Source: Prochlorococcus marinus XMU1402 (GTDB lineage Bacteria > Cyanobacteriota > Cyanobacteriia > PCC-6307 > Cyanobiaceae). From it: a stretch of 64,000 nucleotides of DNA. Location of the stretch: contig NZ_JAAORD010000001.1 of assembly GCF_017696205.1 (NCBI RefSeq), positions 248,001-312,000 of the forward strand. The letters run 5' to 3'. Under the pieces are notes generated by a model. The model saw nothing but the letters and a program-made list of their open reading frames with translations, ran no database searches and had not been told where the DNA came from. This document shows, in pieces, positions 9,453 to 18,669 of this stretch (position 1 is the stretch's first letter; every line of letters starts with the position of its first letter). A program made the translations under genes and the position numbers.

Positions 9453-11006
9453 TTAATGTAAAAAGTGCCTTTTTTGCGTAAATACCATTGAGATTCCTTT
9501 CAAATTACACATATCAATACTTTCTTGATCTCTTAGACTTCCTCCAGGTTGAATAATAGCTTTTATTCCATATTTATTTGCTAGTTCTACAGTATCAGCA
9601 AATGGGAAAAACCCATCGCTGGCCAAGACAGCATCAGAACACAAACTTCCAGCTGCTTTTAATGCAATTTTTGCTGCTCCAACTCTATTCATTTGTCCAG
9701 CTCCAATACCAATAGTTTTTTGGTCTTTTGCGATAACAATCGCATTAGATTTTACGTGTTTACAAATTTTCCATGCAAAATTTAGATCTAAGTTATTTTG
9801 ATTACTAGGATTTTTATTAGTTACTGAAATCCAATTTTCAGTTTTTTCTTTGCTATCGTCAGTATCCTGAACTAGTAATCCACCCATTATTGACTTAGTA
9901 GAACTTTGATTCTTTTTTGGAAGTTGATCTTTTGAAAACTTTAAGATTCTTAAATTCTTTTTAACTTTTAAAATTTCTAAAGCTTCCTCATCAAAAGATG
10001 GAGCGACGACACACTCTAAGAAAATATCCTTGAGGTGATTTGCGGTTTCACTATCAACATTTGAATTAAAAGCAACTATTCCTCCAAATGCACTAACAGA
10101 GTCACATTCCAAAGCATTCAAAAATGCTTGTGAAGCTGAATTACTTATAGAGGCACCACAAGGATTATTGTGTTTTAAAATAACAGAAGCAAACGTGGCG
10201 GTTGTAAGCTCATCATTTTCTGTGTAGCCAAATTCTAAAACTGTTGAAAGTGCCGACTCTAGATCCAATAGATTGTTATAACTTAAGTCTTTACCTTGTA
10301 ATTGCTCTGCTGAGTTCCATCCAAAATTACTTAAACCATACCAAAAAGCTTTTTGATGTGGATTCTCCCCATATCTTAAGGTTTTGATTAGTGGATAAGA
10401 TTCAATATATTTGGAAGATTGTAAGCATCTTTCTTTGCTTATCCAATTAGATATTGCAGTGTCATAATCTGCAGTATGTTGAAAAGCTTCAAGGGCTAAT
10501 TTTGCTTTATATGAGTCCTTTAATTCACCTTTTTTACTTTCTTCAAGAAAATTTTGATACTGACTAGGATCCACTAATACGGAAACGTCTTTATGATTTT
10601 TTGCTGCAGAACGAATCATTGATGGCCCTCCGATATCGATATTTTCAATAGCATCTTCCCATTTTGCTCCCTGTTCTACAGTTTTCTTAAAAGGATATAA
10701 ATTTACAACTACCAAGTCAATGAGTTCAAGATTGTGGGCTTCTATATCTCTTTTATGTTCCTTATCAGTTCTTTTAGCTAAAATTCCTCCGTGTATTTTT
10801 GGATGTAAAGTTTTAACTCTTCCTCCAAGTATTTCTGGAGAATTAGTAAATTCTGCAACTTTAATAACTGGAATTTTTGCCTCAATAAGATGTTTTGCAG
10901 TTCCTCCACTTGATAAGATTTTATAATTAAATTGTTCGATCAATTCCTTACAAAATGGAATTATATTTTTTTTATCAGAGACACTTACTAAAGCTAATGG
11001 TGACAT
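9453..11006 (-). CDS. purH: bifunctional AICAR formyltransferase / IMP cyclohydrolase
   Basis: A 517-residue PurH catalysing the last two steps of IMP synthesis. The N-terminal MGS-like cyclohydrolase domain covers about residues 1-145, with VSVSDK at the start and TLHPKIHGGILA near 66-77. The C-terminal formyltransferase domain has RYGENPHQ at 211-218 and KHNNPCGA at 278-285, which holds the catalytic Lys-His pair. Length is normal. It is divergent from the esterase gene and convergent with the DoxX gene, with one base between stops. Confidence 0.97.
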   Translation of the reverse strand: MSPLALVSVSDKKNIIPFCKELIEQFNYKILSSGGTAKHLIEAKIPVIKVAEFTNSPEILGGRVKTLHPKIHGGILAKRTDKEHKRDIEAHNLELIDLVVVNLYPFKKTVEQGAKWEDAIENIDIGGPSMIRSAAKNHKDVSVLVDPSQYQNFLEESKKGELKDSYKAKLALEAFQHTADYDTAISNWISKERCLQSSKYIESYPLIKTLRYGENPHQKAFWYGLSNFGWNSAEQLQGKDLSYNNLLDLESALSTVLEFGYTENDELTTATFASVILKHNNPCGASISNSASQAFLNALECDSVSAFGGIVAFNSNVDSETANHLKDIFLECVVAPSFDEEALEILKVKKNLRILKFSKDQLPKKNQSSTKSIMGGLLVQDTDDSKEKTENWISVTNKNPSNQNNLDLNFAWKICKHVKSNAIVIAKDQKTIGIGAGQMNRVGAAKIALKAAGSLCSDAVLASDGFFPFADTVELANKYGIKAIIQPGGSLRDQESIDMCNLKGISMVFTQKRHFLH

Positions 11007-11039
11007 TATGGGAAATTTTACTTACTTAAGAATATAAAC

Positions 11040-11657
11040 ATGAAATACGATATGAATCATGAATTTGTCTCGATTAGCTCTCAAACTGCAACTCATAGAA
11101 TTATTTTGATACATGGTTGGGGAGCCGATTCAGATGACCTTTTAACAATTGGGGAGGAGATTGCAGAAAAAATAAATCTTGATTTTGAGGTAATCTCTTT
11201 AAGGGCTCCTGGATTGCATCCAAGTGGTCAAGGAAGACAGTGGTATGGATTGTACCCACATGATTGGAATGGAGCTAAGGCTGAAGTAAATAAACTTTTA
11301 GGAACATTAAAAAAATTTGATACTGATCAGATTTCACTCAGAAAAACAATTTTGTTGGGTTTCTCTCAAGGTGCGGCAATGGCAATTGATGCAGGATTTA
11401 AATTAAATTTTGGATTAATTGTTGCTTGTAGTGGTTATCCTCATCCAAACTGGGTACCGGGGGAAAAATGCCCACCATTAATAATCAGTCATGGTTTATT
11501 TGATAATGTTGTACCTATAGATGCTTCAAGAGTTATTTATGAAAAAGTAAAAAGTAAGTCCTCTAAATTTTGCGAATTATTAGAATTCGATGGATCACAT
11601 CAAATTGATTCAAATTTAATTAATTTTATAAGTTCAAATATGAGTAATATTTTTTAA
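11040..11657 (+). CDS. alpha/beta hydrolase, carboxylesterase/phospholipase type
   Basis: A 205-residue alpha/beta hydrolase of the acyl-protein-thioesterase/carboxylesterase group. The oxyanion segment LIHGWGADSDD (about 23-33) and the nucleophile elbow GFSQG (Ser109) are intact. Asp155 in HGLFDNVVP and His187 in DGSHQID complete the triad. No signal peptide is seen, so it is probably cytoplasmic. The physiological substrate cannot be read from sequence. Its end overlaps the stop of the convergent DUF3155 gene by 4 bases. Confidence 0.88.
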   Translation: MKYDMNHEFVSISSQTATHRIILIHGWGADSDDLLTIGEEIAEKINLDFEVISLRAPGLHPSGQGRQWYGLYPHDWNGAKAEVNKLLGTLKKFDTDQISLRKTILLGFSQGAAMAIDAGFKLNFGLIVACSGYPHPNWVPGEKCPPLIISHGLFDNVVPIDASRVIYEKVKSKSSKFCELLEFDGSHQIDSNLINFISSNMSNIF

Positions 11658-12022
11658 ACAAAAGCATATTCATATTCTTCAATCTCTTCCCAATCATCTG
11701 CAGTAAGTTCTAGACCTTCAAATATTTTTTCTTCACCAATCCCTTCAACTACAACTTTTAGAGATGGAAATAAAAAATGATTTTCTTCAGCATACTGTGC
11801 ACTAAATAAACCCTTTTCGCCCCAAAAAAACCTATCAGTGGTATGTTCATTTCTGCGAACGTTAAAAACTGAAGGCGCTGATAAAGCATTTTCAGCTATG
11901 AATCTTCTTGCTGCTGTAACTGGTTTATGTTTGCCAGTTTCGATATGATAAATAGGAACATGTGCCATTACCCTTTGACCAGCCAATCTTCTTCTGCTGA
12001 TTCTCTTTCTTTTTTTTGACAT
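11654..12022 (-). CDS. DUF3155 family protein
   Basis: A 122-residue cyanobacterial protein with a very basic start (SKKRKRISRRRLAGQRV) and a very acidic end (DDWEEIEEYEYAFV). The central segment HKPVTAARRFIAENAL is, as far as I recall, the conserved part of DUF3155. The basic head could bind nucleic acid, but this is inference and the family has no known function. It is a single gene, divergent from the histidine kinase across a 249-base gap. Confidence 0.8.
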   Translation of the reverse strand: MSKKRKRISRRRLAGQRVMAHVPIYHIETGKHKPVTAARRFIAENALSAPSVFNVRRNEHTTDRFFWGEKGLFSAQYAEENHFLFPSLKVVVEGIGEEKIFEGLELTADDWEEIEEYEYAFV

Positions 12023-12271
12023 TGATTGGTACTCCTGAAATTATTTATGAGATTAGTCTTATTTATTTTTACTAATCTTACATCTGTGATTTTGAATTCA
12101 CATAAATTACATAGAGGACCCATCAACCCCTGATGTAGCTTAAAATATGATCAAATATTCATATTTAAGGCTGACTAAAGACAGACCTCTTTATATATCT
12201 TAATACTTTTTTCATATTTTACAAGCCCTTTTTCAAATTTTTTCTAAAAATTACTCACAATTTCATTAATT
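12023..12271. other. 249-base intergenic region between DUF3155 gene and histidine kinase
   Basis: This divergent gap must hold promoters for both flanking genes. It contains an inverted repeat, AAATATGA at 12143-12150 and TCATATTT at 12159-12166 with an 8-base spacer, and a small CATCA-TGATG hairpin at about 12121-12135. I found no open reading frame of note. A short RNA or an operator is possible but nothing is decisive. Confidence 0.35.
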
Positions 12272-13408
12272 ATGAATCTCTCAAAAAAATTTGAAGAATT
12301 AATTGCAAAACAGCTAGAGAGTTTTGGTTGTTCAATGGGAGTAACTCATTTAGTTATGTATCTTGCTTCGGCTAAGCAAGGAACTAAAGCATCTTTTGAA
12401 ATGGTGAGTCAATGGCCACAAATTGATAAGCTTTTAGTATCAATAGAAGATGATCCTTCACTAAAAGTTTCTTCACCTAATAGAAGATGGTACCCGCTTC
12501 AAGAAAATGATATTTTGCTTGGGGTCCTTAGGGTCGAAACTGATTTGAAAGGTGGGAATTGGCCAGTATCTCTTGATTCTAGATTAAAAGCGCTTTCAAT
12601 ATCTTTAGCTAAATGTGTTTCTATCGAATTAGAACGCCAAAATAAAAATGAAGAAATTAATTATCTCAAAAATCAGGTCAATGTCATAATCCATCAATTG
12701 AGGAATCCATTAGCTGCTCTCAGGACATATGCAAAATTACTAATAAAAAGACTTGGTTCAGATGATGACTCAATTGAAATTGTCGAACGCATGATAATAG
12801 AGCAAAAACAAATTAATCAATACATGGATTCTTTTGTTCAATTAAATTCACCTATCCAACTTCCTCTAGAAATTGGAGAGGAAAGATTATTATTACCACC
12901 AAATTTAGATAATAAAAAGGTCATAACTGTTCAGGGTTTATTGAGGCCAATATTAGAAAGGGGTAAAGCTAATGCGGACTTAGAGAATAGAGATTGGACT
13001 GAACCTTCTCTTTGGCCAGATTGGACTTTATCGCCACTAAAGGCAAAATATGCTGTAATTGCTGAAATTGTGGCAAATTTATTAGAAAATGCGTTTAAAT
13101 ATGCCCAAAAAGATGCTGAAATTGGACTTACAATTACGAGTGATGGACTTTGTATATTTGATAATGGCAAAAAAATAACCAAAAATGAAAACGAGAAAAT
13201 TTTTGAAAAAGGTTTTAGAGGTTCTGCCGCTAAGAAGAAGGACGGCACTGGTGTTGGACTTTTTTTGGCGAGGAAATTAGCGCAACAAATTGGAGGAGAA
13301 TTGAGATTGCTGGAAGATAACTCGATTGATAATACTAATGAATTAAAAAATCTTAAGAAGAAAAATATTTTCTATTTAGAACTTCCTATAAAAGAATTGC
13401 ATGCATAA
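12272..13408 (+). CDS. sensor histidine kinase with N-terminal GAF-like region
   Basis: A 378-residue soluble histidine kinase without membrane spans. Residues about 1-120 form a GAF-like sensory region. The dimerisation/phosphoacceptor helix carries NVIIHQLRNPLAAL with His141. The ATPase domain shows the N box EIVANLLENAFKYA (about 265-278), the G1 box FDNGK (296-300) and the G2 box GTGVGLFLARK (325-335), so it should be active. No response regulator is adjacent, so the partner is encoded elsewhere. The layout resembles the cyanobacterial Hik2/chloroplast sensor kinase type; that assignment is an inference. Its end overlaps the convergent cobS gene by 23 bases. Confidence 0.9.
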   Translation: MNLSKKFEELIAKQLESFGCSMGVTHLVMYLASAKQGTKASFEMVSQWPQIDKLLVSIEDDPSLKVSSPNRRWYPLQENDILLGVLRVETDLKGGNWPVSLDSRLKALSISLAKCVSIELERQNKNEEINYLKNQVNVIIHQLRNPLAALRTYAKLLIKRLGSDDDSIEIVERMIIEQKQINQYMDSFVQLNSPIQLPLEIGEERLLLPPNLDNKKVITVQGLLRPILERGKANADLENRDWTEPSLWPDWTLSPLKAKYAVIAEIVANLLENAFKYAQKDAEIGLTITSDGLCIFDNGKKITKNENEKIFEKGFRGSAAKKKDGTGVGLFLARKLAQQIGGELRLLEDNSIDNTNELKNLKKKNIFYLELPIKELHA

Positions 13409-14168
13409 AGAGCATTGCAGTTTCAACTAGTACAACACTTGCACCGCAGGCATCTCCATTGAAGCCTCCAATTTTATTCCCCAGTATATTTGGGATAGAA
13501 TAGCTTATAAAAATACCAATCAAAATCAGAATTAGAAATTTAATTAATATTGCTTGGGATGTAATTGAAACTAATTGGTATGCAATGAAAATTAAAAGAA
13601 AAATAATAGAGATCAAAGATTCTTTTTTGAATCCATTCCAAAACTTTTTATGACTAATAGATTTTTTCTTATAACTCATATATTTAAACTTTTCAATAAA
13701 AAATAAATTTGAAAATCTGCCCCAAAATAAGCATATAGGTAAAACAAAAATTATTAGGTTTTGAATTTTCAGTAGGCAAGCAATTTGAATTAAATTTATA
13801 AAAACCAAACCTTGAACCCCAAAGGCCCCAACCTTACTATCTTTCATGGCTTTTAAACGTTTCTTTTTACCCGCAAAAATTCCATCGAAAGTATCCATTA
13901 AACCATCGAGGTGTAGACCACCAGTAATTAAATATCCTGAAGCCAAACAAATTAAAGTAGATGCATAAATTGACCAAGAGTTTGTTTTTAAAAAAAGAAA
14001 AATATAACTCTGAATTGTTCCAATAAAAAATCCTAAAGGCGGTGCAAATTGCGCAATATTTTTAAATTCGGGATTAATTAAAGGTATCTTTGGAAATGTC
14101 GTATAGAAAATCCAAGATCCTGCAAAATTTTTTATTAAATATTTTTTGATGAGTAAATATAGATTCAA
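13386..14168 (-). CDS. cobS: adenosylcobinamide-GDP ribazoletransferase (cobalamin synthase)
   Basis: A 260-residue integral membrane enzyme that joins adenosylcobinamide-GDP and alpha-ribazole late in corrinoid assembly. Family motifs are GGLHLDGLMDTFDG near residues 82-95, the KDSKVGAFGVQGL segment near 108-120, and NGDACGASVV close to the C-terminus. Several hydrophobic spans follow the first motif. Length is normal. In marine picocyanobacteria this supports pseudocobalamin made for the B12-dependent enzymes. It is convergent with the histidine kinase, with overlapping 3' ends, and divergent from tgt. Confidence 0.92.
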   Translation of the reverse strand: MNLYLLIKKYLIKNFAGSWIFYTTFPKIPLINPEFKNIAQFAPPLGFFIGTIQSYIFLFLKTNSWSIYASTLICLASGYLITGGLHLDGLMDTFDGIFAGKKKRLKAMKDSKVGAFGVQGLVFINLIQIACLLKIQNLIIFVLPICLFWGRFSNLFFIEKFKYMSYKKKSISHKKFWNGFKKESLISIIFLLIFIAYQLVSITSQAILIKFLILILIGIFISYSIPNILGNKIGGFNGDACGASVVLVETAMLFMHAILL

Positions 14169-14223
14169 TACTAAATAATAGGGTAGATTAATAAAAAAGG
14201 ATCAAAAAATTTTATAAATCATC

Positions 14224-15342
14224 GTGTTTGAATTTGAAATTTCATCGACTTGCAGTAATACAGGTGCAAGAACTGGTATATTTCATACTCCAAATGGTCA
14301 GGTTAAAACACCAAAGTTTATGCCTGTGGGTACTTTAGCAACGGTTAAAGGGATTTCATCTCAACAGTTAGACTCTACAGGCTCAGAAATGATTCTCTCA
14401 AATACCTTTCACCTTCATTTACAACCTGGAGAAAAACTAGTTAAAGAATCTGGCGGAATACATAAGTTCATGAATTGGCCTAAGCCAATTCTTACTGATT
14501 CAGGCGGCTATCAAGTTTTTAGTTTGGCAAAATTAAATAATATTTCTGATAATGGTGTGGAATTTAAAAATCCAAGAGATGGTAGCAATGTATTTTTGTC
14601 ACCTGAAAAAGTAATGCAGATTCAAATGGATCTTGGATCGGATGTTGCGATGGCTTTTGATCATTGCCCTCCGCACACAGCTAGCGAAAATGATATTGAG
14701 GAATCTTTACAAAGAACTCATTCATGGTTGCAAAAATGTGTTGAGACTCATAAGAAATCCAATCAAGCATTATTCGGAATAGTTCAAGGAGGTAAGTATG
14801 AGAGATTAAGAGAACTTAGCGCAAAATTCACAAGTTCTTTTGATCTTCCTGGAATAGCAGTAGGAGGTGTAAGTGTTGGAGAGGCAGTCGAAGAAATACA
14901 TAGTGTAATTAATTACGTCCCGAAATTCTTGCCAATAAATAAACCAAGATATTTAATGGGAATTGGCTCTTTGAGAGAAATTTCATTAGCTGTTGCTAAT
15001 GGATTTGATATATTTGACTGTGTTTTGCCTACAAGACTAGGAAGACATGGGACTGCATTTCTTAATGATGAAAGATTAAATTTGCGAAATGCTCGATTTA
15101 AAAATGATTTTTCTCCGATTGACAAAACTTGTAAATGCGAAACCTGTAGTTCTTATTCTCGTGCATATTTGCATCATCTAATAAGAAATGATGAAATATT
15201 AGGTCTTACCCTAATAAGTTTGCATAATATTGCTCATTTAATAAGATTTACTAATGCTATTTCTAATGCAATAAAAGATAATTGTTTTACAATTGATTTC
15301 GCTCCTTGGAAATCATCCTCTATTGCTCACCATACGTGGTAA
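14224..15342 (+). CDS. tgt: queuine/preQ1 tRNA-ribosyltransferase
   Basis: A 372-residue Tgt, which swaps guanine at position 34 of GUN-anticodon tRNAs for preQ1. The substrate-binding motif [11 protein letters not shown] has Asp92, and the nucleophile region [13 protein letters not shown] has Asp265. The zinc site is Cys303, Cys305 and Cys308 in TCKCETC with His334. All key residues are intact. The ATG lies 55 bases from the divergent cobS start. It is followed after 33 bases by psbK, a gene order seen in other marine cyanobacteria. Confidence 0.96.
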   Translation: MFEFEISSTCSNTGARTGIFHTPNGQVKTPKFMPVGTLATVKGISSQQLDSTGSEMILSNTFHLHLQPGEKLVKESGGIHKFMNWPKPILTDSGGYQVFSLAKLNNISDNGVEFKNPRDGSNVFLSPEKVMQIQMDLGSDVAMAFDHCPPHTASENDIEESLQRTHSWLQKCVETHKKSNQALFGIVQGGKYERLRELSAKFTSSFDLPGIAVGGVSVGEAVEEIHSVINYVPKFLPINKPRYLMGIGSLREISLAVANGFDIFDCVLPTRLGRHGTAFLNDERLNLRNARFKNDFSPIDKTCKCETCSSYSRAYLHHLIRNDEILGLTLISLHNIAHLIRFTNAISNAIKDNCFTIDFAPWKSSSIAHHTW

Positions 15343-15375
15343 CGTCTTATCATAATTAATTAAATTATTAAAAAG

Positions 15376-15516
15376 GTGCTCATTCTATTTAATACATTCG
15401 CTGAATTGCCTGAGGCTTACAAGGCTTTTGCTCCAACCGTTGATGTTCTCCCACTAATTCCTTTATTTTTCTTTTTATTGGTATTTGTTTGGCAAGCTGC
15501 AGTTGGATTTAAATAA
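15376..15516 (+). CDS. psbK: photosystem II reaction centre protein K
   Basis: A 46-codon gene starting with GTG. It encodes a short N-terminal propeptide (about residues 1-9) and then [20 protein letters not shown], a hydrophobic helix and the end WQAAVGFK. This is the standard PsbK pattern: one thylakoid membrane span bound near CP43 in photosystem II. The mature protein of about 37 residues begins after the propeptide. It follows tgt by 33 bases. Confidence 0.95.
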
Positions 15517-15541
15517 AATACTTTAGTCTAGATAGTTAATC

Positions 15542-16546
15542 TCAGAAAGGATTTTCAAGTAAAATCGCATCTCCAGAATTTTCTACAGCACTCTCTATAA
15601 AATCAGCTATTTTTAAAGCTCTTGAGGCTTGCTCGCCATCTACCTCGGGAGATTCTTTGCCTTGAACGCATTTAAGAAAATGCTCTAACTCTGCATAAAG
15701 AGGCTCTATGGAAGTTGTATTAACTTCTTCAACATATCCATCATTCCTATAGACTAATTCACCATGTTCTGCTGTGTATGATTCATGAGATTTTCGATGA
15801 ATTTGAAGAGAGTGATTTAAGAAATCAGTTTCAACTAGTCCATTTTGGCAGTGAACACTTAAGCTTCTAATTTTTTTATGACTCATTTTGCTTGCAGTTA
15901 AGCTTGCAATAACATTATTTTTAAAAACTAAAGTCGCATTTACATAATCTATTAATCCTTCGCTATTTCTACCTCCAACTGCTGCTAATTTTTGTATTTT
16001 TGAGTTCACAAGCTCCAAAATAAGATCAATGTCATGAATCATTAAATCCATTACTACAGAAACATCATTTGCTCTATCTGCGTGAGGACTATGCCTTCTT
16101 GCTTCTAAAACAACAATTTCTTCATTATTTACTATTTTATTTAATTCTCTAAAAGCAGGATTAAATCTTTCAATGTGCCCAACTTGTAATAAACAATCAC
16201 TTGCATTCGCGGCCTTTATTAAAGATTTTGCTTCTAACTCATTAGCTGCAATTGGTTTTTCAATTAGAACATTGATACCTCCTTTAAGACAATCCAGTCC
16301 TACTTTTTGATGAAGTAGTGTTGGGACAGCGATACAAATAGCATCAACTTTCGGGATTAAGTCCTTATATTCCCTGAACCATTCACATTGAAATTGGTCA
16401 ATAGCTAATTTGCCTCTCTCTTCATTTGGATCTGCAACTCCTATGAGATTTGCATCTTTGAGTAAACTTAGTACTCGAGCATGATGCCATCCCATATTTC
16501 CTATACCTATGACTCCAACCTTTACGGGTGATGAGGTTGGTTGCAT
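15542..16546 (-). CDS. Gfo/Idh/MocA family NAD(P)-dependent oxidoreductase
   Basis: A 334-residue dehydrogenase with an N-terminal Rossmann fold (VGVIGIGNMGWHHAR near 9-23) and the family motif VLIEKPIAANELEAKSL near 93-109, where the EKP lysine is catalytic. The C-terminal part is the usual alpha/beta Gfo/Idh domain, including HDIDLILEL near 172-180. Family members oxidise or reduce sugars, inositols and biliverdin. The sequence alone does not fix the substrate. It is a stand-alone gene, convergent with psbK and 50 bases downstream of the CBS protein gene. Confidence 0.9.
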   Translation of the reverse strand: MQPTSSPVKVGVIGIGNMGWHHARVLSLLKDANLIGVADPNEERGKLAIDQFQCEWFREYKDLIPKVDAICIAVPTLLHQKVGLDCLKGGINVLIEKPIAANELEAKSLIKAANASDCLLQVGHIERFNPAFRELNKIVNNEEIVVLEARRHSPHADRANDVSVVMDLMIHDIDLILELVNSKIQKLAAVGGRNSEGLIDYVNATLVFKNNVIASLTASKMSHKKIRSLSVHCQNGLVETDFLNHSLQIHRKSHESYTAEHGELVYRNDGYVEEVNTTSIEPLYAELEHFLKCVQGKESPEVDGEQASRALKIADFIESAVENSGDAILLENPF

Positions 16547-16596
16547 AACTTTAATCCATACATTTATGTATTATTATCCTCTATCGGAAGCCAAAT

Positions 16597-17865
16597 TTAG
16601 CTTTTAGGCAGAATTATTTTAACACGGTCAATTTTTGGGCCTGACATAGAAATAACTTCAAATTTAATATTATGAAAATCTAAAACGTCGCCAATTTTTG
16701 GAACCATTTGGAATTTTTCTAGAAGAAATCCGGCAAGGGTATAATAATCTGGACCTTCTGGGATAGAACATCCTAACTTTTTATTGATATCTATAATTTC
16801 AGATTTCCCAGCTATTGACCATTTTCTAGAGAAATTATCTAACATTTTCATATCTGAATAAATCCTACTACTTAACATTTCTTCTCCAACTATTTCTCCA
16901 TTTAGATCAGCTGCAGTTATGAGCCCCTCTGTCCCACCATGTTCATCAACTACTAGTAAGAAAGGATTGTATTCTCTTACTATTGGTAGTATTTCTGCTA
17001 ATGAACTTGTTTCTATTATTTTTGTCACTGGTAAAAGGAAAGGCTCCAATAATGTATCTGCTTCCATTTCGCCTTTTGATATGGGCTTAGCTAAATAACG
17101 CAAATCTAGTACACCTAATACATCATCTAGAGACTCATCAATAACAAAGAAGCGCGCATGTCGAGTTTTGTCTACTTGTTTCATGAGTTCTGAAAAGGTT
17201 ATGTTTTTTGGCAAAGTTACCATTTCAGATCTTGGAATCATTACTTCTTTTACCTGCGTATCTTTTAAAGCAAAAACACCTTCAAGAATATTCTTCTCAT
17301 CTGGCTTTAAACCCGTAACATTATCAGTTTCTATAAGAGTTTCTAATTCTCCTGCGGATAAACCCGAATTTAAAGAATCCCATTTGTTATTTAAATTGAA
17401 TAAACCTAAACAGGCGCTTGCAAAAAACTCGATTATCGTAACTATAGGCTGCATTGCTTTTCTTACTGCATCGAATATGGTAGTCAACCTTAGTGCAGCA
17501 GATTCTGGATTATTAATTACTAAGGCCTTAGGAATTAGTCCAGACACAAGAGTAACTATTAAAACAACAAATAAGAATAGTAGAAGATCATAAAATCTAT
17601 TTTGCAAAATATTTTTTTTCCAAAAATCATTTGCTACGCTATTGCTGATCCATCCAATTGCAATTAATGAAATTGTTACCCCAAATTGAGAAGCAATTAA
17701 GGAAGATCTAAATCTTTTTTGAATTTTTAGAATTGAAAATGCTCCTTTCTTTTTTTCTTCAATTAGTCTTAAAACTTTGCTCGGTCTTATTAATAAGAAA
17801 GAGAGCTCACTTGCCGCGAAAAAAGCTGGGAAAAATAAAATAAAAAAAAGAAGAGTTATTTTCAT
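16597..17865 (-). CDS. CNNM/HlyC-CorC family membrane protein with CBS domains
   Basis: A 422-residue protein. The first about 150 residues form a DUF21/CNNM membrane domain with four hydrophobic spans (SELSFLLIRPSKVLRLIEEKK near the start). Two CBS domains follow (from about 205 to 325), with EVMIPRSEMVTLP opening the first and VVDEHGGTEGLITAADL in the second. A C-terminal CorC/HlyC transporter-associated domain ends the protein. The family includes magnesium and cobalt efflux proteins; the hemolysin name is historic. The start overlaps nothing, and tRNA-Met lies 18 bases upstream on the same strand. Confidence 0.9.
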   Translation of the reverse strand: MKITLLFFILFFPAFFAASELSFLLIRPSKVLRLIEEKKKGAFSILKIQKRFRSSLIASQFGVTISLIAIGWISNSVANDFWKKNILQNRFYDLLLFLFVVLIVTLVSGLIPKALVINNPESAALRLTTIFDAVRKAMQPIVTIIEFFASACLGLFNLNNKWDSLNSGLSAGELETLIETDNVTGLKPDEKNILEGVFALKDTQVKEVMIPRSEMVTLPKNITFSELMKQVDKTRHARFFVIDESLDDVLGVLDLRYLAKPISKGEMEADTLLEPFLLPVTKIIETSSLAEILPIVREYNPFLLVVDEHGGTEGLITAADLNGEIVGEEMLSSRIYSDMKMLDNFSRKWSIAGKSEIIDINKKLGCSIPEGPDYYTLAGFLLEKFQMVPKIGDVLDFHNIKFEVISMSGPKIDRVKIILPKS

Positions 17866-17883
17866 TCAATGACAAATTAATAA

Positions 17884-17956
17884 TGGGGGTGGCGAGGATC
17901 GAACTCGCCTTAGCCAAATTATGAGTTTGGTGCATTCACCAGATTGCTACACCCCC
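17884..17956 (-). tRNA. tRNA-Met (anticodon CAT)
   Basis: On the minus strand the acceptor stem GGGGGTG pairs with CACCCCC and is followed by an A discriminator. The anticodon arm is CCAAA-CTCATAA-TTTGG, giving CAT. The start does not look like an initiator tRNA (a 1-72 G-C pair is present and the three G-C pairs below the anticodon are absent), so elongator Met is favoured. A CAT tRNA for isoleucine made by TilS modification cannot be fully excluded. The CCA end is not encoded. Confidence 0.92.
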
Positions 17957-18097
17957 AAGGGAATTCATGTAATTTTAAATACATTGATTTTAAATATACA
18001 ATATAAAAATAATATTTCAAAAAACTCCTTCTTAGTAAGTTTTTGTGAGATTTCTTGTTTTTCTTCTAATCTTTAAATATAAATTTAACTTTTACTA

Positions 18098-18658
18098 ATG
18101 GGTAATTTTTCAGAAAAGTATGATTTAAATAAAGCTAAATTGTTAAAACAGTTAATAAAAAAGTCTTATAAGAAGGGAGACTTCACTTTATCTTCTGGTA
18201 AAAAAAGCAGTCATTACTTGAACTGTAAACCGGTCTCTTTGAATGGCGAGGGTCTAAACTTAATAAGCGATTTATTTTTAGAGTTAAAGGACTCAAGGTC
18301 AAAAGCTGTAGCAGGATTGACATTAGGTGCAGATCCTCTAGTAAGTGGATTAATTGTCAAAGCAGCTTTGCAAGGTATTGACCTTAATGGTTTAATAATT
18401 CGAAAAGAAATTAAAAATTATGGCACCAAAGCTGGAATTGAGGGGCTTACATTAGAAGAAGGAACTTTGGTAACTGTCTTAGAGGATGTTGTCACAACTG
18501 CTGGTTCAGTAATTAAAGCTATAAAAAAGTTAAGAGAAAATAATTATATTGTTGAGGAAGTTTTGTCTATAGTTGATAGGCAAGAAGGGGGTCGTGAAGC
18601 CCTTAATGATGAAAATGTTAAATTAAAGAGTCTTTTTACCATAAAAGACTTTTTATAA
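18098..18658 (+). CDS. pyrE: orotate phosphoribosyltransferase
   Basis: A 186-residue PyrE that converts orotate and PRPP to OMP in pyrimidine synthesis. The substrate loop [13 protein letters not shown] lies near residues 33-45, and the PRPP-binding signature [15 protein letters not shown] near 128-142. The [17 protein letters not shown] segment gives the flexible catalytic loop. Length is slightly shorter than the E. coli form, which is normal for this clade. The gene ends 11 bases before a YgfZ-like gene on the same strand, suggesting co-transcription. Confidence 0.95.
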   Translation: MGNFSEKYDLNKAKLLKQLIKKSYKKGDFTLSSGKKSSHYLNCKPVSLNGEGLNLISDLFLELKDSRSKAVAGLTLGADPLVSGLIVKAALQGIDLNGLIIRKEIKNYGTKAGIEGLTLEEGTLVTVLEDVVTTAGSVIKAIKKLRENNYIVEEVLSIVDRQEGGREALNDENVKLKSLFTIKDFL

Positions 18659-18669
18659 TTATCCTAATA

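Noticed and set aside
17168..17593. 141-residue open frame opposite the CBS-domain membrane protein gene
   Set aside because: It is fully antisense to a well-supported gene, and its sequence shows no family features or start context.
17884..17956. tRNA-Ile (lysidine type) for the CAT anticodon
   Set aside because: The body fits an elongator tRNA-Met better, but this cannot be excluded without comparison with all CAT tRNAs of the genome.
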